From contig CAZGNZ010000019.1 in the NCBI GenBank assembly GCA_964527215.1, positions 10,265 to 74,264 on the forward strand: a stretch of 64,000 nucleotides of DNA, written 5' to 3'. The position numbers and the translations under genes were made by a program. The DNA is from CAZGNZ01 sp964527215 (GTDB taxonomy: Bacteria; Fidelibacterota; Marinisomatia; SCGC-AAA003-L08; JACNLC01). Position 1 is the first letter of the stretch; every line of letters begins with the position of its first letter. The notes under the pieces were generated by a model that was given only the letters and a program-made list of their open reading frames with translations, did no database searches and was not told the DNA's origin. Shown in pieces: positions 8,340 through 17,245 of the stretch.

Positions 8340-11300
8340 TAACAGACCGAAAATCGGGGTTTACATCTGTCACTGCGGCATTAACATCGCCAACAAAGTG
8401 GCCATTTCCGAAGTAGTGGCATTTGCGGGTACTCTGCCCGATGTTACGGTATCAAAAGAATATAAGTTCATGTGTTCTGACCCGGGGCAGGAATTGATTC
8501 AGGCAGATATTCGAGCCGGTAAAATCAATCGCGTGGTTGTGGCTTCCTGTTCCCCCCTGATGCATGAAATCACATTCCGGAATGCCACCGAGACAGCGGG
8601 AGAAAATCAATTCCATTTTCAGATGGCCAATATCCGTGAACATGTAAGCTGGGTGACCTTTGACCGGACGGATGCCACTGAAAAGGCCAAGTCCCTGGTA
8701 GCCAGTGCGGTTCATCGTGTGGCGCGGCATCTGCCCCTGCAGAAAAAACGGGTGGATGTTCATCCGGATACCCTGGTTGTGGGTGGAGGAATCGCAGGAA
8801 TTCATGCATCCCTGACCCTCGCCAATTCCGGAAAAAAGGTTTATCTGGTTGAGAGGGAACCCACGATCGGCGGCCATATGGCAAAGTTCGATAAAACATT
8901 CCCGACACTGGACTGTTCCGCCTGCATCCTCACCCCGAAAATGACCCAGGTCCGGTCTCATCCCAATATTGAGATGCTGACATACACCGAGGTTGAAAAG
9001 GTGGACGGCTATGTTGGAAACTTCGATGTAACGCTGCGCCGAAAAGCCCGGTTTGTATCGGAAGAGCTCTGTACCGGCTGCGGGGAGTGCATCAAAGTCT
9101 GTCCGGTGGATCTGCCCTCGGAATTCGATGAAGGTCTGTCAAATCGGAAAGCGGTTTACCGGCCGTTTCCACAGGCAGTCCCCAATACGTTCACCATTTC
9201 CCGAAAGGGAACACCGCCCTGTCAGGCAGCCTGTGCCATTCACCAGAATGCCCAGGGCTATGTCACCCTGATAGCCGAAGGACGGTTTCTGGAAGCCCGG
9301 GAAGTGATCCTGCGTGACAATCCGATCCCATCCATCTGCGGTCGAATCTGTACACACCCCTGTATGGAAGCCTGTTCCAGAGCCCAGGTTGACGATGCTC
9401 TCAATGTTCCGGCTCTGAAACGCTTCGTGATGGATCACTGCCAAAAGGAGTATGGGGATTATTCGCTTCCCCGTCCTGCAGAGGAGCGACCGGAAAAGGT
9501 GGCCATTGTGGGTAGCGGACCGGCCGGCCTTATCTGCGCTCATGAACTTCGTCAGCGGGGATATCAGACAACCATTCTGGAAGCCATGTCTGAACCGGGC
9601 GGAATGCTCAGTGCCGGCATCCCGGAATTCAGACTTCCCAGGGACATTCTGCAGTCTGAAATTGCCAAGCTGAAGGACACCGGTATCAATATTCATTTAA
9701 ATACTCCGGTTGGAAAAGACGGGTTATCCCTGACCTGGCTGAAGCAGCAGTACAGCGCGGTTTTTCTGGCTGTCGGCGCACATGTGGAACGGCAGCTTGG
9801 AATCCCGGGTGAGAACCTGCCGGGGGTTCAGGGCGGGATTGACTTTCTCTGGAAGGTAAACAGCGGCAAACGCGTCAATCCGGGTAAAAGGGTGCTCGTC
9901 ATCGGCGGCGGCAACTCAGCACTGGATGCTGCCCGCACCGCCCTGAGAAGCGGAGCACAGGAAGTAACCATCGTCTATCGCCGAACAAGGGCAGAAATGC
10001 CGGCTGATGAACTTGAAATCACGGCTGCCGAGGAAGAAGGCATCAGGATGGTTTTCCTTGCCATGCCTCAGGCCATCATCGGGGAGGAGCACGCAACCGC
10101 TCTGGATTGCCTGAAAATGAAGCTGGGCGCTCCGGATTCCAGCGGGCGTCCCCGTCCTGTTCCGATTGCAGGAAGTCATTTTACTCTCCCCTGTGACGGG
10201 ATTATTGTCACGATTGGGCAAAGTCCGAGACTGGCCGGAATCGGGGCATCGCTGGGTCTGAAAACCACCCGCTGGAATACCATAGAAACCGATCCGCTGA
10301 CCCTTGAGACCAACATCGACGGCGTGTTTGCCGGCGGAGACTGTGTAACTGGTCCGGATGTGGTCATCACGGCAATGGCAGGTGGGAAAAAAGCGGCGGT
10401 GTCCATTCACCGGTTTATAACCGGCAGGGATATCCGTAAAGACCGTGAACTTGAGGGTTCTTTCTCCGGCAGCATTGCTGTGGATACTTCCGGCACTCTG
10501 ATGAAACGGATGGTTGAGCCGCAGTCCATTCCGCTGGATGAACGCCAAACCTTTCGGGAAGTGCATCCGGGATATACCCTCAGTGAAGCAATGGAAGAAG
10601 CCAAACGCTGTCTTGACTGTGCAGCCTGCTGCGACTGCCGCCTCTGCGCCACGGTCTGCGAACCCAATGCCATCGACTATGCCATGTCCGACCGGATGGA
10701 AAAAATAAATGTCGGTTCCATTATACTGGCAACCGGATTTAAAACATTCGATGCCCGGCGGATCGCCCGTTATGGATACGGACGGTATGATAATATTTTC
10801 ACCAGTCTTGAAATTGAACGGATTGTCAATGCTTCCGGTCCCACCGGCGGCTTGATCCGTGACAAGCACGGCAACACCCCTCGATCGGTCGGAATTATTC
10901 ACTGTGTCGGGTCCAGGGATGATAACTATAACAGTCATTGTTCTAAAGTCTGCTGCATGTATTCTCTTAAAATCGCCCATCTGGTGAAAGAGCGAACCGG
11001 TGCGGAGGTGTATAATTTTTACATTGACATGCGGACTCCCGGAAAGGGATATGAGGAATTTTATGATCAGCTGCAGAATGAAGGGACTCATTTCATTCGC
11101 GGTCGGGTTGCAGATGTATCGGAAAGCGCACTCCACGGCAGCGAGGAAGGAAAACTGATCATTCGGGTTGAAGACACACTGATCGGGATGGTTCGAAGGA
11201 TACCGGTGGATATGGTCATTCTGTCTGTCGGACTGGAGCCCCAGGCGGATGCTGAAGAGGTGCGGCGGAGATTCAACATCAGCTGCAGCAGCAGCGGCTG

Positions 11301-11703
11301 GTTTCTTGAACGGCACCCGAAACTGGCGCCGGTTTCAACGTTTACAGACGGAATCACTTTGGCCGGAGCCTGTCAGGGACCCAAAGACATTCCCGAAACG
11401 GTGGCTCAGGCAGGCGCGGCAGCGGCGGAAGTCCTGGCACTGGCCGATCTGGGATATGTTGAGCTGGAACCCAACACTGCCTATATTTCAGAGGACACCT
11501 GTTCCGGATGCAAAACCTGTATTCCGCTTTGCCCGTTTACTGCCATCCATTACAACGGCGACGGCAAATCCCACATAAACGAAGCATTGTGCAAGGGATG
11601 CGGCACCTGCGTGGCTGCCTGTCCTTCCGGCGCGGCCCAGCAGAACCTGTTTACGGATGAGCAAATACTGGAGGAAATCAAGGGGGTACTGAACTATGTC
11701 TGA
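8326..11703 (+). CDS. hdrA: HdrA-like flavoprotein with inserted GltD/NfnB-like NAD(P)H module
   Basis: The electron-bifurcating FAD subunit, here 1125 residues against about 650 for plain HdrA. The HdrA part shows CHCG near residue 16, the FAD motif GGGIAGI near 152 and CTGCGECIKVCP near 249. The HdrA frame then breaks after FPQAVPNTFTI and a complete GltD-type module follows (about 294-770): PCQAACAIHQNAQGYV cysteines, FAD motif GSGPAG near 397, NAD(P)H motif GGGNSALDAA near 527 and a second FAD-binding GGDCVTGPD segment. HdrA resumes at CLDCAACCDCRLC (761) and ATGFKTFDA, and ends with two ferredoxin motifs (CSGCKTCIPLCP, CKGCGTCVAACP). The extra module should let the complex use NAD(P)H. 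GGGGGA precedes the start. The fusion is continuous in one frame. Confidence 0.93.
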   Translation: MPASDNRPKIGVYICHCGINIANKVAISEVVAFAGTLPDVTVSKEYKFMCSDPGQELIQADIRAGKINRVVVASCSPLMHEITFRNATETAGENQFHFQMANIREHVSWVTFDRTDATEKAKSLVASAVHRVARHLPLQKKRVDVHPDTLVVGGGIAGIHASLTLANSGKKVYLVEREPTIGGHMAKFDKTFPTLDCSACILTPKMTQVRSHPNIEMLTYTEVEKVDGYVGNFDVTLRRKARFVSEELCTGCGECIKVCPVDLPSEFDEGLSNRKAVYRPFPQAVPNTFTISRKGTPPCQAACAIHQNAQGYVTLIAEGRFLEAREVILRDNPIPSICGRICTHPCMEACSRAQVDDALNVPALKRFVMDHCQKEYGDYSLPRPAEERPEKVAIVGSGPAGLICAHELRQRGYQTTILEAMSEPGGMLSAGIPEFRLPRDILQSEIAKLKDTGINIHLNTPVGKDGLSLTWLKQQYSAVFLAVGAHVERQLGIPGENLPGVQGGIDFLWKVNSGKRVNPGKRVLVIGGGNSALDAARTALRSGAQEVTIVYRRTRAEMPADELEITAAEEEGIRMVFLAMPQAIIGEEHATALDCLKMKLGAPDSSGRPRPVPIAGSHFTLPCDGIIVTIGQSPRLAGIGASLGLKTTRWNTIETDPLTLETNIDGVFAGGDCVTGPDVVITAMAGGKKAAVSIHRFITGRDIRKDRELEGSFSGSIAVDTSGTLMKRMVEPQSIPLDERQTFREVHPGYTLSEAMEEAKRCLDCAACCDCRLCATVCEPNAIDYAMSDRMEKINVGSIILATGFKTFDARRIARYGYGRYDNIFTSLEIERIVNASGPTGGLIRDKHGNTPRSVGIIHCVGSRDDNYNSHCSKVCCMYSLKIAHLVKERTGAEVYNFYIDMRTPGKGYEEFYDQLQNEGTHFIRGRVADVSESALHGSEEGKLIIRVEDTLIGMVRRIPVDMVILSVGLEPQADAEEVRRRFNISCSSSGWFLERHPKLAPVSTFTDGITLAGACQGPKDIPETVAQAGAAAAEVLALADLGYVELEPNTAYISEDTCSGCKTCIPLCPFTAIHYNGDGKSHINEALCKGCGTCVAACPSGAAQQNLFTDEQILEEIKGVLNYV

Positions 11704-12160
11704 TCAATTCCAACCTCGCATCGTGGCTTTCTTCTGCAACTGGTGTACTTATACCGCAGCAGATCTTGCAGGCATATCACGGATGACCTATGCGGCCAAT
11801 GTACGGGTAATACGGGTGATGTGCTCCGGACGCGTCGACCCGCAGTTTGTACTGTCAGCATTTCGGGAAGGCGCAGACGGCGTCCTCATCGGCGGCTGTC
11901 ACCCCGGAGACTGCCACTATCAGAACGGCAACACCAAAGCGCTGCGGAGATACCACCTGCTTCACAATCTGCTGGATGCAATGGGAATCGACCGGGAGCG
12001 CTTTCGACTGGAATGGATCGCTGCCTCGGAAGGAGATAAGGTTCAGACGGTAATCAACGACATGGTTGTGAAACTCAAGGCAATGGGACCGCTGAAGCTC
12101 TCGCCCGTTCCGGTACCGGTTCAGGAAGAATCCCAAACCATGGAGAACGCTCATGTCTAA
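11696..12160 (+). CDS. mvhD: MvhD/FlpD-type hydrogenase-Hdr connecting subunit
   Basis: A [2Fe-2S] protein that passes electrons from the NiFe hydrogenase to HdrA. The 154-residue protein has the family's cysteine set: CNWCTY at residues 14-17, MCSGRVDP near 42 and GGCHPGDCHYQ near 68. The last 20 residues are a proline-rich tail rather than part of the fold. It overlaps hdrA by eight bases and mvhG by eight bases. Its presence between hdrA and the hydrogenase genes is the strongest context mark that the hydrogenase and Hdr parts form one complex. Confidence 0.93.
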   Translation: MSDQFQPRIVAFFCNWCTYTAADLAGISRMTYAANVRVIRVMCSGRVDPQFVLSAFREGADGVLIGGCHPGDCHYQNGNTKALRRYHLLHNLLDAMGIDRERFRLEWIAASEGDKVQTVINDMVVKLKAMGPLKLSPVPVPVQEESQTMENAHV

Positions 12161-13148
12161 ACCAAAAATCGGATTTTACTGGTGTGCCTCCTGCGGCGGC
12201 TGCGAGGAAGCCGTGGTGGATTTGAATGAAGCCATACTGGATGTTGTTGCCGCCGTTGATATCGTTTTCTGGCCGGTTGCCATGGATTTCAAACGGTCTG
12301 ATGTGGAGGCCATGACGGATGGTGAGATGACGGTTTGTTTTCTGAACGGTGCTGTCAGAACCTCCGAACAGGAGGAGATGGTCCATCTGCTCAGAGCCAA
12401 GGCCCAGATTCTCATCGCTTTCGGCAGCTGTTCCCATCTGGGGGGAATACCCGGCCTTGCCAACGGGACCTCCGCCCGTTCAATTTTGGATTTTGTTTAT
12501 CGTCATTCACCGTCGACTTCCAACACCAGCTGCACCCTCCCCCAGACTCAAACTGAAGTGAACGGACATACTCTGTCACTGCCTGAATTTCAGGAATCCG
12601 TCCGGACCCTGGACCAGGTGGTCAATGTGGATTATTACCTGCCCGGCTGTCCGCCGCCGGCAGAGCTGATCTCAGGCGCTGTAACCGCATTGCTTGAAGA
12701 CCGCCTGCCGTCTCCCGGAAGTATTCTGGCACCGAATATTGCCCTCTGCTCAGACTGCACCCGAAAAGATTCAAAGCCGGAAGATCTCTCCATCGACCGC
12801 TTCAAGCGTCCCCAGGAGATCATGATTGATCCGGAAACCTGCCTGCTTGCCCAGGGTCTGTTATGCATGGGACCTGCCACCCGGTCGGGCTGCGGAGCGG
12901 CGTGCATCAACGGAAATATGCCCTGCACCGGCTGTCTGGGACCGACCGATGAAGTTGTTGATCAGGGCGCAAAAGCCCTTTCCGGTTTTGCCTCCGTTAT
13001 TGCGGCAGATGAAGAAGACACCATTCGCAGCAATTTGAAATCTGCAGTGGACCCGCTGGGAACATTCTATCGATACAGCCTGCCGGCTTCGCTGCTGTAC
13101 CGCAATGTGAAAGCCGGTATAATTTCCGAGGAGACTGACCATGGCTAA
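12153..13148 (+). CDS. mvhG: NiFe hydrogenase small subunit, group 3 (MvhG-like)
   Basis: The iron-sulfur small subunit of a cytoplasmic F420-non-reducing (group 3c-type) NiFe hydrogenase. The proximal cluster cysteines sit in CASCGGCEE at residue 11, with further ligands in GSCSHLGGIPG near 92 and LPGCPPP near 169. C-terminal cysteines at about 230-265 (CLLAQGLLCMGPATRSGCG and MPCTGCLGP) supply the medial and distal clusters. There is no twin-arginine signal and no membrane anchor, so the enzyme is cytoplasmic. At 331 residues it is slightly longer than archaeal MvhG. It overlaps both neighbours by eight bases. Confidence 0.93.
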   Translation: MSKPKIGFYWCASCGGCEEAVVDLNEAILDVVAAVDIVFWPVAMDFKRSDVEAMTDGEMTVCFLNGAVRTSEQEEMVHLLRAKAQILIAFGSCSHLGGIPGLANGTSARSILDFVYRHSPSTSNTSCTLPQTQTEVNGHTLSLPEFQESVRTLDQVVNVDYYLPGCPPPAELISGAVTALLEDRLPSPGSILAPNIALCSDCTRKDSKPEDLSIDRFKRPQEIMIDPETCLLAQGLLCMGPATRSGCGAACINGNMPCTGCLGPTDEVVDQGAKALSGFASVIAADEEDTIRSNLKSAVDPLGTFYRYSLPASLLYRNVKAGIISEETDHG

Positions 13149-14604
13149 ATCAATCGTTATCGATCCGATTACCCGTCTTGAAGGACATGGAAAAATAGAC
13201 ATCCTGCTGAATGAAGACGGCAATGTGGACCGGGCATATTTTCAGGTGCCTGAACTGCGGGGGTTCGAGCAGTTTGCGGTCGGCAGACCTTGTGAAGACA
13301 TGCCTCAGATCACATCACGAATCTGCGGAGTATGTCCAACCGCACATCACATGGCCTCCGCCAAAGCCCTGGATGATCTCTATAATGTCAGCCCGCCGGC
13401 AGCCGCAAAGAAAATTCGGGAGCTGCTGTACAGCATTTTCTTCATAGAAGACCATGCACTGCATTTCTACTATCTGGGCGGACCGGACTTTGTGGTGGGA
13501 CCGAACGCCCCAAAAAAGGATCGGAATATACTGGGTGTTCTGGGTGTGGTCGGACTCGAAGTGGGCGGAAAAGTCATCGCACTGCGCAAGCAAATGCGGG
13601 AACTGATGGTCAAAGCCATGGGAAAGGCCGTTCACCCGGTATTCGGGCTTCCGGGAGGAATTTCAAAAGGGATTGACCCATCCGATCAGGATTTGTATGT
13701 ACAGGGTGCAGACGCAGCTGTGGAATTCGGTCAGTTCACTCTTCAGGTATTCAATGATCTGGTGCTGTCAAACCCGGAATACGTTGACACCATCGTTTCC
13801 GATGCCTACACCCATAATACCTATTATATGGGTCTGGTTGATGACAATAATCATGTCAATTTTTACGATGGAAAACTGCGGGTTGTGGACCCGGACGGTC
13901 AGGAATTTCTAAAATTCACCGCCAATGAATATCACAAGCACATCGATGAACACGTTGAGCCGTGGAGCTATATCAAGTTTCCGTATCTTAAAAATATCGG
14001 CTGGAAAGGATTCACATCCGGTGCCGACAGCGGAATTTATGCGGTCGCCCCTCTGGCCAGACTGAATGCCGCTGCTGGTTTTGCCACACCGCTGGCCCAG
14101 GAAGCAGCACAGACATTTTACGATACACTGGGCGGTTCTCCCGTTCACCACACACTGGCAAATCACTGGGCACGCGTTATTGAGATGATTTACGCCGCTG
14201 AACGGATGCGTGAGCTGGCAGGAGATCCCGATATTGTATCACCGGATTTCAGAGTGCTCCCCACCGACACACCCTCTGAGGGATTTGGCGTTGTCGAGGC
14301 TCCCAGAGGCACCCTCTTCCATCATTATCAGACCGATGAAAACGGATTAATCAAAATGGCGAACCTCATTGTGGCAACACAGAATAATGCTGCCCGGATT
14401 GCCATGTCTGTGGACAAATCCGCCAAAGCCATGATACAAAACGGGCAAGTGGATGACGGAGTCCTGAACCTGGTGGAAATGGCTTTCCGGGCCTATGATC
14501 CATGCCACGGTTGTGCAACCCATTCACTGCCTGGTCAGATGCCGCTGCAAATCAGAATCATGAACCCAAAACGCGAAATTATTCGAACCATTGTCCAGGA
14601 ATAG
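13141..14604 (+). CDS. mvhA: NiFe hydrogenase large subunit, group 3 (MvhA-like)
   Basis: The catalytic subunit that splits or makes H2 at a NiFe(CN)2CO centre. The L1 motif RICGVCPTAHH has cysteines at residues 62 and 65, and the L2 motif DPCHGCATH has cysteines at 455 and 458. The 487-residue protein carries 26 residues after His461; in this family such a tail is removed by a dedicated protease after nickel insertion, and a protease gene follows directly. No hyp accessory genes for NiFe(CN)2CO assembly are in the window, so they must be elsewhere. The first eight bases overlap mvhG. Confidence 0.95.
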   Translation: MAKSIVIDPITRLEGHGKIDILLNEDGNVDRAYFQVPELRGFEQFAVGRPCEDMPQITSRICGVCPTAHHMASAKALDDLYNVSPPAAAKKIRELLYSIFFIEDHALHFYYLGGPDFVVGPNAPKKDRNILGVLGVVGLEVGGKVIALRKQMRELMVKAMGKAVHPVFGLPGGISKGIDPSDQDLYVQGADAAVEFGQFTLQVFNDLVLSNPEYVDTIVSDAYTHNTYYMGLVDDNNHVNFYDGKLRVVDPDGQEFLKFTANEYHKHIDEHVEPWSYIKFPYLKNIGWKGFTSGADSGIYAVAPLARLNAAAGFATPLAQEAAQTFYDTLGGSPVHHTLANHWARVIEMIYAAERMRELAGDPDIVSPDFRVLPTDTPSEGFGVVEAPRGTLFHHYQTDENGLIKMANLIVATQNNAARIAMSVDKSAKAMIQNGQVDDGVLNLVEMAFRAYDPCHGCATHSLPGQMPLQIRIMNPKREIIRTIVQE

Positions 14605-14614
14605 CAGCGCAGGG

Positions 14615-15061
14615 GTGACACTTGTTCTGGGTCTTGGAAACGAGCTGCTGGCGGATGACGGTATCGGTTTCCACTGTGCCAGACGCATTGCCGGTCTGAA
14701 TCTGCCTGATGTCCAGGTTGAAACCACTGCCCTGCACGGACTGGCTCTGCTGGAATACTTTCTGCCGTTTGAACAGGCTATTATCCTCGATGCAATTCAA
14801 ACCGGACATCATCCCCCGGGCGAAATTCTTGAATTTGGAATTGACAGTCTTGCATCCACCCGGTACCCGTCACCGCATTATACCGGTCTGCCGGAAATGA
14901 TAGACATTGCCAGGCAGCTGAATCTGTCATTCCCGATTCACATCACCATCATTGCAATGGAAGTCACCGACATGGCGACCATCGGCGGAACGATGACGAA
15001 GCCCGTCGCTGCCGGACTGGACTCAATGGCAGAAGCCGCATGCCGGTATCTGAGACACTGA
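14615..15061 (+). CDS. Hydrogenase maturation endopeptidase (HyaD/HycI family)
   Basis: A nickel-dependent endopeptidase that trims the C-terminal extension of the hydrogenase large subunit. The protein begins LVLGLGNELLADDGIGFHC, the family's first metal-binding region with a conserved Asp/Glu, followed by ILDAIQTG near residue 55 and a PSPHYTGLP segment with the later histidine. I prefer GTG 14615 (148 residues), which gives the family-typical start MTLVLGLGN; a TTG at 14591 in the same frame would add eight residues and overlap mvhA. Last gene of the operon; copy 2 of the dispersed repeat follows and may end transcription. Confidence 0.9.
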   Translation: MTLVLGLGNELLADDGIGFHCARRIAGLNLPDVQVETTALHGLALLEYFLPFEQAIILDAIQTGHHPPGEILEFGIDSLASTRYPSPHYTGLPEMIDIARQLNLSFPIHITIIAMEVTDMATIGGTMTKPVAAGLDSMAEAACRYLRH

Positions 15062-15091
15062 TCCGCTATTGGCTTTGCGGTGTCGTGCGGA

Positions 15092-15256
15092 ATGAATTTC
15101 CCCGCTGCATAGCGGACGGGGTATCATCGGTGATATAATCATTTTTCATTTCGCCGCCACGCCAAATGGCGGATTTTCAACAAGCGGCGGGGAATGCACC
15201 CTGTTACACTTGTCCGTCAGGAGACGGATTAAAAACCTGCTAACTGGCGGATTCAA
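15092..15256 (+). repeat. Dispersed hairpin-rich repeat, copy 2
   Basis: The most complete copy of the repeat seen at 926-1094. It opens with TGAATTTCCCCGCTGCATAG, whose CCGCT/AGCGG pair can form a stem, continues through GGTATCA to CGCCGCCACGCCAAATGGCG and the stem TCCGTC-AGGA-GACGGA, and ends with GGCGGATTCAA. Identity to copy 1 over the last 105 bases is roughly 90 percent by eye. It lies just after the hydrogenase operon, where its hairpins could serve as a terminator. Confidence 0.8.
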
Positions 15257-15501
15257 TTATTGGAAAAGAATCGTTGCCCCTGAGGCAGAGACTGATCCCG
15301 AAAATGCGTGGCCCCGCGAAGTGAGCCGCTTACAGAAAATATTTTATTAATTCAGTGAGCAGATTGATCGGTTTTCAGAAGGGAAGATACGCAGGCGTTC
15401 ACTCTTTTTTTTCTAATAAAAATTGGTCGCTATGGCTGTTTGTTTGTATATTAGACAGCCCTGGATTAGAAAATTATGTAACCAAAAATGAAGGAGCAGG
15501 C

Positions 15502-16887
15502 ATGAAAGCGTTCCGATTCTTTGCCCCAATTATATCTTTCTTTCTCTTCAGTGCCCTCGGATATGCCAATTTCGAACCCGTTATTACTTTTGATTTCATG
15601 AGTTTAGATCATAACGGAACTGCGGTCTGGCCCAGTCCAAATGATTTCACCTTCACCGTTTCACAGGAAGAATGGGAAGATGATGTTTCTGAATTTATGA
15701 TTTCTACAAACAGCGGAATGTTTGATCTTGATCATATGGTCATTGATGATGTTGTCGGCACCGGTTCTGCCGTTCTTGGCGGAAACGGTCCAATTCCTCT
15801 GTCAAACATTACTGTTGAACTGACAGTGTACGGTTTTGAGGAAGATGGAACAGCCAATGTAATTACCACAATCACGACTTCCGACAGTGACGAATATCCC
15901 GTGGGTTCGGCTGCCGGCGGTCTTCAGCTGATGAATACAGAAATGGGTGCCGCGATTTACATCGTATCGCCCGGTGATGATATTCTGGTGACAAATGGAT
16001 ACACATCCACTCTTACCATCTCCGGTAGTTTCATCGATCCCGCTATAGGATCGCTGGAAGTTGTGACAGACTTTATGTCTGCTTTTGATCAGACTATAAC
16101 AGATGTTCAGAATTTCCAGATTGATGAGGTGGGTCACTATGGTGATCTGAATCTGGATGATGCCATAAACGTTTTGGATATCGTTCTGCTGGTTGACCGG
16201 ATTCTGTATGGAGTTCAGACTGAATACGAAATGTGGGCCAGTGACGTAAACTTTGATGCTGCCGTCAATGTCCTGGATATCGTACTCATCGTTGACTGGA
16301 TTCTGAATCCGACCTTATTGAGAGGGGATGCCATATCCGCCGCTGAGATTGCACAGGACCATGGTGTTATCGAAATTCAGGCCAACGGCGCTATTGCCGG
16401 CGTACAGATGGCTGTAGATAAGAATTTTGACATTTTGAACACCAACCTTCCTGAAGGCTGGGAAATGCATCACAACAACAACACGGTACTGATTTTCAGC
16501 ATGGATGGTTCAAGTCTCGTAGACCCCATCCAGATTGCTTATGACGGAGAAATGGAAGTATCTGATGTCCTGGTAGCTGACTGGCACGGGAATGGTGTTG
16601 CAGCGGAAATCGTGATGGTTCCGGAAACATTTGCAATGGGCGCTGCCTATCCAAATCCGTTTAATCCGGTAACATCTATCGATTATTCCATCGACTCCCC
16701 GGCAATGGTTAACATTACTGTGTTTAACATGATGGGACAGGAAATAACCTCATTAACAAATGGGTATCAGGCCGAAGGGAATTATTCCATTACTTGGTCT
16801 GCTGATAATCTGCCCAGCGCCATGTACATCATCCGCATGACTGTTGACAATCACAGCACTTCTCAGAAAGTAATGCTTTTGAAATAA
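15502..16887 (+). CDS. Secreted protein with dockerin-like repeats and type IX-like C-terminal sorting domain
   Basis: A 461-residue exported protein. The start at 15502 has AAGGAG seven bases upstream and opens a signal peptide (MKAFRFFAPIISFFLFSALG, cleavage probably after YA). Residues 25-210 form an unrecognised beta-rich region. Residues 214-275 hold two dockerin-like calcium motifs (GDLNLDDAINVLDIVLLVD and a second DVNFDAAVNVLDIVLIVD). Residues 378-461 are the FCB-type sorting domain with AAYPNPFNPVTSIDY, VFNMMGQEI and a final KVMLLK, which in related bacteria directs export by the type IX system and surface attachment. No cohesin partner is visible. Monocistronic, with a clear terminator after it. 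Confidence 0.88.
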   Translation: MKAFRFFAPIISFFLFSALGYANFEPVITFDFMSLDHNGTAVWPSPNDFTFTVSQEEWEDDVSEFMISTNSGMFDLDHMVIDDVVGTGSAVLGGNGPIPLSNITVELTVYGFEEDGTANVITTITTSDSDEYPVGSAAGGLQLMNTEMGAAIYIVSPGDDILVTNGYTSTLTISGSFIDPAIGSLEVVTDFMSAFDQTITDVQNFQIDEVGHYGDLNLDDAINVLDIVLLVDRILYGVQTEYEMWASDVNFDAAVNVLDIVLIVDWILNPTLLRGDAISAAEIAQDHGVIEIQANGAIAGVQMAVDKNFDILNTNLPEGWEMHHNNNTVLIFSMDGSSLVDPIQIAYDGEMEVSDVLVADWHGNGVAAEIVMVPETFAMGAAYPNPFNPVTSIDYSIDSPAMVNITVFNMMGQEITSLTNGYQAEGNYSITWSADNLPSAMYIIRMTVDNHSTSQKVMLLK

Positions 16888-16903
16888 CAACTACCCGACC
16901 TTT

Positions 16904-16934
16904 AAAAATCCCCGCAAATGCGGGGATTTTTTTT
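16904..16934 (+). terminator. Rho-independent terminator after the sorted secreted protein
   Basis: AATCCCCGCA and TGCGGGGATT form a perfect ten-base-pair stem around AA, preceded by As and followed by a run of eight Ts. It is 17 bases after the stop codon. The remaining 300 bases to the next gene show nothing further that I can name. Confidence 0.92.
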
Positions 16935-17245
16935 ATCCTGACGCATCCTCTGAGCATTTGTAATTCTTCCAGAGTTTCTGCAGGCATGCTTATATTTATC
17001 CGGCCGTAATTTATCCAAATAATTTGATTTACATACATCAAAGCACTCGGGATCGCACTTTGACGAAACTTGATTCCGGGCGTGGTTTCCCCAATTGAGC
17101 AAACCTGGATTTGGATAATTTCGCATTCTGACACCTGCAGTCCTGATTCTTTTTCAGCCAGGTAGAAATCTGGTCATATTCTATCAGGAATCACAGACTC
17201 AATTGTTTTCTAATATCCGGAGAAATACCAAAATTCTGACACCCG

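Noticed and set aside
9916..11316. Long minus-strand frame of 466 residues inside hdrA
   Set aside because: It is antisense to a clear HdrA-GltD sequence with all motifs; the product is low in any family signal.
16829..17134. Minus-strand frame of 101 residues in the gap before the first kinase
   Set aside because: It runs through the terminator at 16904 and the end of the sorted protein gene; no ribosome site or family.
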